From contig CAMOTT010000006.1 in the NCBI GenBank assembly GCA_946626015.1, forward strand, positions 1-28,275: a DNA stretch of 28,275 bases. The letters run 5' to 3'. The notes under the pieces were generated by a model. It was not told where the DNA came from, did not search any database, and worked only from the letters and a program-made list of their open reading frames with translations. Both the position numbers and the translations under genes were made by a program. Each line of letters begins with the position of its first letter. The stretch's first letter is position 1. The DNA comes from an uncultured Clostridia bacterium (GTDB taxonomy: Bacteria; Bacillota; Clostridia; Oscillospirales; Acutalibacteraceae). Positions 14,603 to 22,392 of the stretch are shown piece by piece.

Positions 14603-16333
14603 TTATTTCACATATTCCGGGTTTGCGGTAAAGGTGAGGCGCTCGGTGTGGGGCAGGGATTTTTCGCCTAAACGGTAGGTTATCACGCAGTCCACCACCG
14701 CCGCCTTCGCGGAGGTGATACTGCCGGAAAGCTTAAACTCCCGGCTGCCGTAAGCCTCCACAGCCGCGTTGGCCGCTCCTTTCACTGAAAGGCCGCTGTT
14801 TTTGAGCTTTATGCCCAAAACCGTTACGTCCTCCCGGCCTGAGTTGGATATGGTAAGAGCGCCGTCCTCCGCGGTGAGATATCTTGTGCCGCCGCTGTTA
14901 TCCGCGGAAACGGCCAAGGGGGAAAGAAAATCCTGACGATACCTGAACTGGGGCAGATCCGGGTAGGAATCTATATCCGGCTGTTCCTTTGAAAGGCTGA
15001 GCCTTGCCGCAAGCTCCGCGCTGTAAGTGTCGTGGAAGGAGTTGGTCAGGAACCAGGTGTTCATTGGCAGGAAGGAGGTGGAGGCGTCTATCCTGCGGTC
15101 GCCGGAGATCATATACCTGCCGCCGCAGGCGTTCACCTGCTTGTAATCATCCTTGAACTGCTGATAGTGGGGCAGAATGGTGGCTCCCGTTGCGTGTATG
15201 GCATCGACTATGCCGTCCCCGGGGGTCTTGCTGTCCGCCATCAGATCCGAACCTGTGCCGGTGACAAGGGAAACAGTGACTCCTTTCTTCTGAAGCTCTA
15301 CAAGCATTTGGGGGATCTTCGGCATGACCTCATAGTGGTATTTGTCGCTGGCCTCAATAAGCTTTGCGTTCTTGACCGGGTCAAGGTACTCCGCCTTAAG
15401 CCTGTCGTAGTCCTCCGCAGGCACCATATCCCAGATGCCGCCCCAGTTTACCATATAGGGAACTATCAGCTGGTTTACGATATCATAGAAAATATTGTTT
15501 ATCAACTTAAGGTTGAGCTTTGACACTATGCCGAGAAGGGGCTGAAAATCGTTCTTGAGGGCAAGATCCATAAACAGAGGGTAATCGGGGTTGAAATGAT
15601 TCCTGTCCAAAAGCGCCGTTGTAAGGCTTGTGCCGAGGATGGGAGAGTTGTTCATAACGATCCCGGCCACGTCGTCCTTATAACCGTATTGGGAGATATA
15701 GGTAGTGATTATCTGACCGCCGCCGCTGTAACCGTAAAGACGAACCTTTTCCTTGCCTGTGAGCGCCTTTACCTGCCCGATATAATCGTCCAGCAGACGG
15801 GCGTTTTCCAGCTGACCCACGCGGGAATCGTTGAAGAAGGAAAAGAGGTTATCCCTTGAAATGCCTAGGTTTTGCGCCGCGCGGAAAAAGGATTGGGGAT
15901 AAATGTAAACCCCCTGTGTGGCCTTTGCGGAGGTATCATGGACAAGGTGCACGTTATACTTTGGCGTGACCCCGTCATAGTCCATCTGAAGCCATTCCAG
16001 CTTTGTGGCAAAGAATTCGCTGTTCTGTTTGAGAAAATCACGGAGCTTTGAGTAATCCCCCGTAAGGAGGCCCCAAAGGGTAGGCGGCAGAGATTTGCCC
16101 AGATCGCCCAGAGCGGCCAATATATCATCCGCCTCGTCGGAATAGATGGTTACGTCCGAATAATTGCCGTTGCCGTCGTTATAGGCAAGCTCGGAGTCCA
16201 GGAACCCGGCCACGACTATAACGGGAGTATCCAGGTCATAGGCTCCCCCGGAGGTGTCAGCCGCAGCGGACACCGCAGCCGCGGCAAACAGAAGGCTCAC
16301 GGCGCAGAGAATGGCGACGAATTTTTTTATCAT
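14603..16333 (-). CDS. Secreted alpha/beta hydrolase, LCAT/lipase-like
   Basis: A 576-residue exported protein: basic MIKK, hydrophobic residues 5-24, and a probable signal-peptidase site near SAAA (22-25). The mature part starts like lecithin:cholesterol acyltransferase-type hydrolases (VIVVAGFLDSEL). It has the nucleophile elbow YGYSGGG (Ser203), PGDGIVD (371-376, the GDGTV block with candidate Asp373) and NSFHDTY with candidate His434. Residues from about 465 look like a beta-rich accessory domain (DGALTISNSGREDVTVLGIKLKNSGL). It probably acts on lipids or esters outside the cell; the substrate is unknown. AGAGGT lies 9 bases before the ATG. It follows leuA by 74 bases but has its own promoter-like region and a strong terminator, so it is likely a single-gene unit. 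Confidence 0.78.
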   Translation of the reverse strand: MIKKFVAILCAVSLLFAAAAVSAAADTSGGAYDLDTPVIVVAGFLDSELAYNDGNGNYSDVTIYSDEADDILAALGDLGKSLPPTLWGLLTGDYSKLRDFLKQNSEFFATKLEWLQMDYDGVTPKYNVHLVHDTSAKATQGVYIYPQSFFRAAQNLGISRDNLFSFFNDSRVGQLENARLLDDYIGQVKALTGKEKVRLYGYSGGGQIITTYISQYGYKDDVAGIVMNNSPILGTSLTTALLDRNHFNPDYPLFMDLALKNDFQPLLGIVSKLNLKLINNIFYDIVNQLIVPYMVNWGGIWDMVPAEDYDRLKAEYLDPVKNAKLIEASDKYHYEVMPKIPQMLVELQKKGVTVSLVTGTGSDLMADSKTPGDGIVDAIHATGATILPHYQQFKDDYKQVNACGGRYMISGDRRIDASTSFLPMNTWFLTNSFHDTYSAELAARLSLSKEQPDIDSYPDLPQFRYRQDFLSPLAVSADNSGGTRYLTAEDGALTISNSGREDVTVLGIKLKNSGLSVKGAANAAVEAYGSREFKLSGSITSAKAAVVDCVITYRLGEKSLPHTERLTFTANPEYVK

Positions 16334-16354
16334 TTGCGAAAAACCTCTTTTCGG

Positions 16355-16404
16355 TATATTGTACGTTTAAAACAATATATACTATCGTTTTGTTTCCTTT
16401 ACAA
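16355..16404 (-). promoter_or_regulatory. Promoter with overlapping inverted repeat, LCAT-like gene
   Basis: TTGTAA (16404-16399) is followed after 17 bases by TATATA (16381-16376), or after 19 by TATATT; the match is moderate. The 8-bp inverted repeat TATATTGT / ACAATATA (16355-16362 and 16372-16379, 9-base spacer) covers the -10 and start region, where a regulator could block transcription. Confidence 0.45.
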
Positions 16405-16407
16405 GGC

Positions 16408-18105
16408 TTAGTGTTCCGAAGTCAGCGAGCGGTTAATGGCGCACAGCACGCCCCTGATGGAAGCGTAGTTGATGTTGTGTGACATCCCCACGCCGAAGAA
16501 GGTCTTGCCCTTGGGATCTCTGAGCTGGATGTAGGAAACGGCCTTTGCGTCGGAGCCGATGGAAACAGCGTGCTCCGAGTAGTTGACAAACTTGTAGCCG
16601 CTGATACCCACCTTTGCCATGGCGTTGAAAAAGGCGTCGATGGGGCCATTGCCTTTGCCGGTGACGGGCACCGGCTCATCCTCGTTGTGCCTTATCATAC
16701 CCTCAAAACGCACCTTGGGTGAGGTGTCGTTGAGCTCGCTCTCCTCGTAGAACTTGTGGCTTATGAGGGTAAACGGTCCCTTCCTGTCGATATATTCCCT
16801 GCGGAACAGCTCCATGACCTCGTCGGCGCTGATCTCCCTGCCCACGGAGTCGCAGTACTTTTTGACCGCCTTGCCAAACTCCGGGTGCATGGCCTTCGGC
16901 AGTATAAAGCCGAAGCTGTTGTGCATAATGAAGGCGGCGCCGCCCTTGCCTGACTGGCTGTTTATCCTTATAACGGGTTCGTACTCGCGGCCCACGTCGG
17001 CCGGGTCGATGGGCAGGTAAGGCACCTCCCACATATCTGCGTGGCTGTTGGCCATATACTCCTCGCCCTTGTTTATGGCGTCCTGATGTGAGCCTGAAAA
17101 GGCGGTGAACACCAGATCCCCGGCGTAGGGGTGCCTGACCCCCACGTGCATTTTAGTTGTCCGCTCATAGACATCCTTGACCTCGTTGATGTGCTCAAAG
17201 TTAAGGCCGGGATCTATTGCCTGGGTGTACATATTCATGGCAAGGGTGATTATATCCACGTTCCCCGTGCGCTCCCCGTTGCCGAAAAGGGTGCCCTCTA
17301 TCCTCTCCGCCCCGGCCAGCATACCCAGCTCAGCCGTGGCCACAGCAGTGCCCCTGTCGTTGTGGGGGTGCAGGCTTATGATCGCGGACTCCCTGTTCTC
17401 AAGGTTTTCGCAGAAATATTCTATCAGGTCTGCAAAGCAGTTGGGGGTCGTATTCTCCACCGTGGAGGGCAGGTTGAGGATAAGCTTGTTCTCCGGTGTG
17501 GCTCCGATGACCTTCATCACCTCGGAGCAGATCCATATGGCGTTGTCCGGCTCCGTGCCCATAAAGCTCTCCGGGGAATATTCATAGCGTATGTTCACCC
17601 CGGTGCGGGCCTGAAGCTCATCCCCAAGCTCCTTTACGAGCTTGGCTCCGTTCACCGCGATATCCACCACGCCCTGCATATCGGTCTTGAAAACCACCTT
17701 GCGCTGGAGGGCGGAGGTGGAGTTGTAGAAGTGCAGGATCACGTTTTTTGCCCCGTCTATGGCCTCAAAGGTCTTGCGGATAAGGTGCTCCCTGGCCTGA
17801 ACCAGCACCTGAATGGTAACGTCGTCGGGTATAAGCTCCTTTTTGATAAGGGTGCGCAGAAATTCGTACTCAGTCTCGGAGGCGGAGGGAAAGCCCACCT
17901 CAATCTCCTTGACTCCTATCTTACAAAGCAGCTCAAAAAGCTCCGTTTTCTCATCCAAATTCATGGGATCCACCAGAGCCTGATTACCGTCCCGCAGATC
18001 CACGCTGCACCAGACGGGGGGCTTTGTTATCCTGTTGGAGGGCCACTTCCTGTTCTCAAGCTTTATCGGCTCAAAGGGTATGTATTTTTTGCAGCCGTCT
18101 TTCAT
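16408..18105 (-). CDS. leuA: 2-isopropylmalate synthase (LeuA type 2)
   Basis: Condenses acetyl-CoA with 2-oxoisovalerate to 2-isopropylmalate, the first step of leucine synthesis, in the cytoplasm. It is 565 residues, the long form also found in actinobacteria and fungi. The TIM barrel has SVDLRDGNQAL (metal Asp36), GFPSASETEYEF, EYSPESFMGT, LHPHNDRGTA with metal His246/His248, and GTLFGNGERTGNVD. The C-terminal region (about 430-565) is the leucine-feedback domain, with KGNGPIDAFFNA. ATG at 18105 with AAGGAG 8 bases upstream. A consensus promoter and a leucine T-box precede it. No leuB, leuC or leuD follows, so leucine genes are split in this genome. Confidence 0.97.
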   Translation of the reverse strand: MKDGCKKYIPFEPIKLENRKWPSNRITKPPVWCSVDLRDGNQALVDPMNLDEKTELFELLCKIGVKEIEVGFPSASETEYEFLRTLIKKELIPDDVTIQVLVQAREHLIRKTFEAIDGAKNVILHFYNSTSALQRKVVFKTDMQGVVDIAVNGAKLVKELGDELQARTGVNIRYEYSPESFMGTEPDNAIWICSEVMKVIGATPENKLILNLPSTVENTTPNCFADLIEYFCENLENRESAIISLHPHNDRGTAVATAELGMLAGAERIEGTLFGNGERTGNVDIITLAMNMYTQAIDPGLNFEHINEVKDVYERTTKMHVGVRHPYAGDLVFTAFSGSHQDAINKGEEYMANSHADMWEVPYLPIDPADVGREYEPVIRINSQSGKGGAAFIMHNSFGFILPKAMHPEFGKAVKKYCDSVGREISADEVMELFRREYIDRKGPFTLISHKFYEESELNDTSPKVRFEGMIRHNEDEPVPVTGKGNGPIDAFFNAMAKVGISGYKFVNYSEHAVSIGSDAKAVSYIQLRDPKGKTFFGVGMSHNINYASIRGVLCAINRSLTSEH

Positions 18106-18146
18106 GTTTCCATCTCCTTAAATTCACTGTTCTGCATACGGGAGAG

Positions 18147-18183
18147 TAAAAAAACACCCCTATGCAGTTAAGCATAGGGGTGT
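18147..18183 (-). terminator. T-box attenuator terminator before leuA
   Basis: A 12-bp perfect stem (18183-18172 with 18165-18154, core CACCCCTATGC) with a 6-base loop, followed by seven T. It probably also ends read-through from the upstream DUF6273 gene, which has no terminator of its own. Confidence 0.93.
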
Positions 18184-18411
18184 GATAAAAGTCACACGGT
18201 ACCACCCTACTTCGGCGAAGATCCGCCCTCAGCAGGCCTCAAACAAGGCCCTGACCTTTAACGCAGTCCTGCGTCCTGCCTTATGATTTCGGGCAGGCGA
18301 CTCCGGAACGAGCTATACACATAATTCACGCTGCCGGCTCACAGCACCGCCGGCTCTCTGGGAGCTGAGTTTTATGTCTTTTTTCCTTCACAGTCTTTAG
18401 TAATGATGTTG
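18147..18411 (-). promoter_or_regulatory. T-box riboswitch, leucine (CUC) specifier, leuA leader
   Basis: Senses uncharged tRNA-Leu and lets transcription continue into leuA. Stem I carries the AG bulge (CAGAGAG), a GCCGGC/GCCGGC distal hairpin, and an ACATAA/TTATGT stem above the specifier loop. Closing GGAA/TTCC pairs leave CTC at 18312-18310, flanked by TAG and GTT, as the specifier, a Leu codon. The T-box consensus AGGGTGGTACCGTG is at 18208-18195, with the UGG that pairs the tRNA acceptor end. The terminator follows at 18183-18147. The T-box motif and terminator are unmistakable; the specifier reading comes from hand folding. Confidence 0.93.
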
Positions 18412-18417
18412 CTTATT

Positions 18418-18446
18418 ATTATATGCAGATAATCGTGAAATGTCAA
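18418..18446 (-). promoter_or_regulatory. Consensus SigA promoter of leuA
   Basis: Perfect -35 TTGACA (18446-18441), 17-base spacer, perfect -10 TATAAT (18423-18418). The -35 contains the TGA stop of the upstream gene (18445-18443). Confidence 0.92.
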
Positions 18447-19849
18447 GCAGTAAAATTTTGGTGTTTCTGAACCACCTTGGGCAGCCTTCCGAACAGCCCG
18501 AGGAAGAAGGCGGCTATCCGGGCGAGCAGGCCTGTTTTGACGTTGACCTTCTCTGTTTCGGACATGGCAACGGCTCTGCCGTCCTTGATATATTTTACCT
18601 GAACAGTGAAGCTCTTTTTCGCTTTTTCCACAGTATAGCTTTCACCCGCGCCCTTATCCTGACCGTCTATAAACCAGCGTATCTCCGCCCCGGGCACCGT
18701 TTCAGATACCCCTGCGGTGAAGGTAACAGTGGTTTTATAACCCACCGTCTTTTCGGCGGTGTAATTGCGGATATAAACGCTTTGTGTGTCTATCGGGCTG
18801 CCCTCACGGTCAGACTTAAGCTCCCCGAGCTTCATTGCCGGGGCAACGCCGTACTCCGTTTCGTGAGCCTCGTTGCCGGCCATGTTTCCTCCGTCAAGGC
18901 CGACGAAGTTCGCGCAGCCGGGGTAATGATATGGCGTGCGCAGCCACCAGCAGGCATTGCTGCCAATAATCGAGCCGTTGCATTTGGCGTAGTCGCTGCC
19001 CTCAAGCACCCTCGCCGGGTCTGACAAGCTTCCCGACTGCGCAAAACCGTAAGCCCTGTTTTCGCTCTCGTCATAGGAGAGGAGAAAAATTTTGTCGGTG
19101 GTTGAAGGAGAATCATAATCCTCGAAGCCCGGGTATCCGTTCAGGGTCTTCCAGCCATTATTGTTAAGGAGCGTAAGCTTGATATTGGACTTTTGCCCCT
19201 CGGAAAAAGCGGTGTTGTAAAAGTCCTCATTGAGCCACTGCCTTATGCTGCTCTTAGCGTAGTCATGGGCGTAGAACGTTTTTCCCGGGTCGCCCCAGAC
19301 CACTAAAAAGCCGTTCACGTCTTTTTCCTTTTTGCTCTGGATAAAGTAGTTGTGGTAGGGCTTGCAATCTATTACGGAATCGCACATAACGAACCCTGTT
19401 GAAGGATCCAGCACACGCCATTTTATCGGTTCATATTTGAACCAATAGACCTTTCCCGTATAATAACCGTGCCAGGACTGGTTGGTTGAGCCCTCCGCCA
19501 ACGCCCGGTATCCCGTACATCCGGGTATATAGGCGTCAAAGGTCACGCCGCGGTACTTGCAGCCGTTATACATAACATCCTTATAACGCATATAATCCGA
19601 AGGCTTCATCTGCCCGTCATACCTGTCGTCCGTGCCGGTGTAATAGCCGTAGGATCTCCATGCTCCGTTTTGTAAGCCGAGGACAGTGCCCATAGCTTCC
19701 GTCACATCGCTCTGTGGATAGGTGCCGTATTCAATGATATCTCCCACTTTATAACCGCCCTCCGCCGAGGCGGTCACAAGGCCCGCCGCCGCGCTGAGAA
19801 GCAAAACAAAAGCCAGCAGGATGGATAAAAGCCTCTTACTCATTTTCAT
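18443..19849 (-). CDS. Secreted DUF6273-type protein with Ig-like domain and hydrophobic tail
   Basis: A 468-residue exported protein of unknown function. The signal peptide spans residues 1-29 (MKMSKR, hydrophobic core, ASA). Residues about 31-345 fit the DUF6273 pattern common in gut Clostridia: GDIIEYGTYPQS, IKWRVL (142-147), SSIRQWLNEDFY (200-211), DKIFLLSYDE, NACWWLRT and GVAPAMKL. Residues about 355-437 look like an immunoglobulin-type beta-sandwich (TTVTFTAG, AEIRWFIDGQDKG). The last 28 residues hold a hydrophobic, amphipathic segment (GLLARIAAFFLGLFGRLPK) that may associate with the membrane or wall; no LPXTG is present. ATG at 19849 with GAGGAGGG 8 bases upstream. It is the last gene of the glycerophosphodiesterase run, 25 bases after the TIGR03936 gene. 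Confidence 0.78.
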   Translation of the reverse strand: MKMSKRLLSILLAFVLLLSAAAGLVTASAEGGYKVGDIIEYGTYPQSDVTEAMGTVLGLQNGAWRSYGYYTGTDDRYDGQMKPSDYMRYKDVMYNGCKYRGVTFDAYIPGCTGYRALAEGSTNQSWHGYYTGKVYWFKYEPIKWRVLDPSTGFVMCDSVIDCKPYHNYFIQSKKEKDVNGFLVVWGDPGKTFYAHDYAKSSIRQWLNEDFYNTAFSEGQKSNIKLTLLNNNGWKTLNGYPGFEDYDSPSTTDKIFLLSYDESENRAYGFAQSGSLSDPARVLEGSDYAKCNGSIIGSNACWWLRTPYHYPGCANFVGLDGGNMAGNEAHETEYGVAPAMKLGELKSDREGSPIDTQSVYIRNYTAEKTVGYKTTVTFTAGVSETVPGAEIRWFIDGQDKGAGESYTVEKAKKSFTVQVKYIKDGRAVAMSETEKVNVKTGLLARIAAFFLGLFGRLPKVVQKHQNFTA

Positions 19850-19874
19850 AAATCATTCCCTCCTCTTTATCTGA

Positions 19875-20549
19875 TTACTCAAAATCGGAAAAGTCGGATT
19901 TCAGCAGCTTTTGCCGCCTGATCTCCGTATACACCGGCTCAAAGCCTCCGGCTTTACAGAGAGCGTCCAGCATCAGCGCCGGGTTGAGGTTCACGGTGCT
20001 GCCCGCAGAGAGCACAGCGCTGATTTTTATAAAACTGCCCTCCCAGCTCAGCTCAAACCTGTGGATAAGCTCGCTGAGTTTTATCTCTTTTACGACCTTC
20101 ATCCTGCCCTTTTTCCCGGTTTTCTCCGCAGTGAGCTCACCGCCGTCGATAAGCGAGCGGATGACGGCAGCTGTTCTTTCAGCCTGAACCGCGTCGGCAA
20201 GCTCAAGGGTGATAAGGTACTGCGCCATGGCCACGTCCCCGGCCTTGTCCCAGGGCTCCCTGACGGCTTTGACGGTAAAGCCCTCCGGCATGACCCGGCT
20301 CAGGGCGTCGAAAATCTCCCCATCGGTCATGTCGGTCTCTATCCTGATATCCATAGGTTCCCCGTCGCTGCTCTGACCCAAAGGGAGGGGCAGGGGGAAC
20401 ATAAGGTAGGGGTGGGGGTTGAAGCCCTCGGTATACCATAACGGGATACCGGCGCGGCGCACCGCCCTTGTCATACACCTGTTAAGGTCAAGGTGGGAGG
20501 TGTATATCGCCCTGCCGTCCTTCTCAAGCCATACCCTTACAGAGCGCAT
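19875..20549 (-). CDS. TIGR03936 radical-SAM-linked protein (DUF2344)
   Basis: A 224-residue partner protein of unknown function that accompanies the TIGR03960 radical SAM enzyme. Typical features are RVWLEKDGRAIYTSHLDLNR at the N-terminus (SHLDL motif), GIPLWYTEGFNPHPYLMF, and the small domain with PEGFTVKAVRE. ATG at 20549 is chosen because GGAGGTG is 6 bases upstream; the longer reading frame would add 26 residues lying inside the preceding gene. The start overlaps the radical SAM gene by 26 bases, so translation is probably coupled. In many Firmicutes this pair is followed by ribonuclease G and rplU; here a secreted DUF6273 gene follows instead. The family is sure, the function unknown. 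Confidence 0.88.
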   Translation of the reverse strand: MRSVRVWLEKDGRAIYTSHLDLNRCMTRAVRRAGIPLWYTEGFNPHPYLMFPLPLPLGQSSDGEPMDIRIETDMTDGEIFDALSRVMPEGFTVKAVREPWDKAGDVAMAQYLITLELADAVQAERTAAVIRSLIDGGELTAEKTGKKGRMKVVKEIKLSELIHRFELSWEGSFIKISAVLSAGSTVNLNPALMLDALCKAGGFEPVYTEIRRQKLLKSDFSDFE

Positions 20550-22380
20550 GGCAAACACCTCCGTTGAGTTTATTTGTTCCGCAGCCGGAGCATTTCTCCC
20601 GGCAGTTGGGGGTCGTAACGGCCTCATGGGCCTTTTTGTTTTCGTTTATAAGAAAGCTCTTGCTTATGCCGTAGTCCATATGATCCCAGGGCAGCACCTC
20701 GTCAAAGGAACGCTGACGGCTGGCGTAAAACTCCGGGGATATTCCGCAGTTTTCAAAGGCCGCCTCCCATTTTTCCGTGTCGAAAACGTCGTCCCAGCCA
20801 TCAAACTTGCAGCCGCTTTTCCAGGCGGTTTCAATGACGTCTGCAAGCCGTCTGTCCCCCCTGGCGAACACGCCCTCAAGAACGCTGGTGTAGACCTTAT
20901 GGCAGCTTATATTCACTTTCCTCGTGGTGTTGCTCTCAAACAGATGCTTCTGTTTTTCGGCAATGGCCTCCGGGGTGTCCTGCGCCTCCCACTGAAACGG
21001 TGTAAAAGGTTTTGGTACAAAGGTGGAGGCGCTCACCGATACGGTAACGCTTTTGCCCTTGGGCTTGTTGGGGTTGTGGTAAAACTCGTCCACCACCTTC
21101 TGGGCGAGCTTCGCTATTCCCTCCACATCCTCAAGAGTCTCTGTGGGCAGGCCTATCATAAAGTAAAGCTTCACCGCCGTCCAGCCGCCGTCAAAAGCCT
21201 CCTTCACGGTGGACATCACAACATCCTCGGTGATATTTTTATTTATAACGTCCCGGAGCCTTTGTGTGCCTGCCTCCGGGGCAAAGGTAAGTCCGCTGCG
21301 GCGCACGCTGGAGATTTTCTGCATAAGCTCCTCGGGAAAATTGTCGATACGAAGGCTGGGCAGGGCGATATTTATCCTGTCCTCCTCCGTCCACTCCAGC
21401 AGACCGTTGAGCAGGGGGTAAAGCTGGGTGTAGTCGCTGGTGCTCAGGGAGCAGAGGGAAATTTCATCATACCCTGTGCTGCCGCACAGCGCCCTGCACT
21501 GGCCGTCCACTGTCTTCGCCTGCTTTTCCCTGATAGGTCTGTATAAAAAGCCTGCCTGACAAAAGCGGCAGCCCCTTATGCAGCCCCGGAACAGCTCCGC
21601 TGTGGTTCTGTCGTGCACCACCTCAAGGAAGGGCACAACAAATTTGTCCGGGTAATAACAATTATCCAGATCGCTGACTATTCTTTTTTTGACCTTTTCC
21701 GGCGCGCCGTTGGAGGGTGTGACCGCCTTTACGGTGTTATCCGGGTTGTATTCCACGCTGTAAAACGAGGGCACATAGACCCCCTGTATCTTTGCCGCTT
21801 CTTTCAGGAACTCCTGCTTTGTGGAGCCGAGAGCCTTATGTTTTTTGAGAAGGTCTATTATATCGTTGGTGACCTCTTCCCCCTCGCCGGGCAGAAACAG
21901 GTCAACAAAGGGAGCCAGAGGCTCCGGGTTGCACACGCAGGGTCCTCCGGCGATGACGATGGGGGTGAGAGCCTTGCGCTCCCCGCTCCTCACCGGCAGA
22001 CCGGCCAGATCCAGCATATTGAGCACGTTTGTGTAGCAGAGCTCATACTGGAGGGTAAAACCGATCAGGTCAAAATCCTTTATGGGGTCTCCGCTCTCCA
22101 GAGCGTAGAGCGGAATGTTATGCTCACGCATCTGTTTCTCCATATCCAGCCAGGGGGCAAAGACCCGCTCGCACCAGGCGTCCTCACGCTCATTGACAAG
22201 GCCGTAAAGTATCTTCATGCCCAGATGGGACATGCCTATCTCGTATGTATCCGGGAAACAAAAAGCATAGCGGACAGCTATGCCGGCGCTGTCTTTGACA
22301 ACGCTGTTAAGCTCTCCGCCTGTATACCGTCCCGGTTTTTGTACCTTTAAGAGTATGTTTTTAAGTTCCTTTGAAAGCAT
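20524..22380 (-). CDS. B12-binding-domain radical SAM protein, TIGR03960 family
   Basis: A 618-residue radical SAM enzyme with an N-terminal cobalamin-binding-like region (AFCFPDTYEIGMSHLGMKIL, residues 39-58, and IAGGPCVCNPEPLAPFVD). The iron-sulfur cluster motif is FRGCIRGCRFC with Cys267, Cys271 and Cys274 (CxxxCxxC). FAPEAGTQRLRDVINKN and KLYFMIGLPTET are further radical SAM barrel segments. The C-terminus is Cys-rich (CREKCSGCG, then CHALC), suggesting a second cluster or metal site. The substrate is not established for this family. ATG at 22380 with GGGAG 7 bases upstream. It lies 12 bases after the glycosyltransferase gene and overlaps its TIGR03936 partner by 26 bases. Confidence 0.92.
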   Translation of the reverse strand: MLSKELKNILLKVQKPGRYTGGELNSVVKDSAGIAVRYAFCFPDTYEIGMSHLGMKILYGLVNEREDAWCERVFAPWLDMEKQMREHNIPLYALESGDPIKDFDLIGFTLQYELCYTNVLNMLDLAGLPVRSGERKALTPIVIAGGPCVCNPEPLAPFVDLFLPGEGEEVTNDIIDLLKKHKALGSTKQEFLKEAAKIQGVYVPSFYSVEYNPDNTVKAVTPSNGAPEKVKKRIVSDLDNCYYPDKFVVPFLEVVHDRTTAELFRGCIRGCRFCQAGFLYRPIREKQAKTVDGQCRALCGSTGYDEISLCSLSTSDYTQLYPLLNGLLEWTEEDRINIALPSLRIDNFPEELMQKISSVRRSGLTFAPEAGTQRLRDVINKNITEDVVMSTVKEAFDGGWTAVKLYFMIGLPTETLEDVEGIAKLAQKVVDEFYHNPNKPKGKSVTVSVSASTFVPKPFTPFQWEAQDTPEAIAEKQKHLFESNTTRKVNISCHKVYTSVLEGVFARGDRRLADVIETAWKSGCKFDGWDDVFDTEKWEAAFENCGISPEFYASRQRSFDEVLPWDHMDYGISKSFLINENKKAHEAVTTPNCREKCSGCGTNKLNGGVCHALCKGMA

Positions 22381-22392
22381 TTCGTTCTCCCG

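Noticed and set aside
17131..18171. 346-residue plus-strand ORF opposite leuA
   Set aside because: It is antisense to leuA and runs into the T-box terminator; no domain is recognised.
20419..21546. 375-residue plus-strand ORF opposite the radical SAM gene
   Set aside because: It is a long shadow frame produced by GC-rich codons; the opposite strand has the radical SAM cysteines and family motifs.
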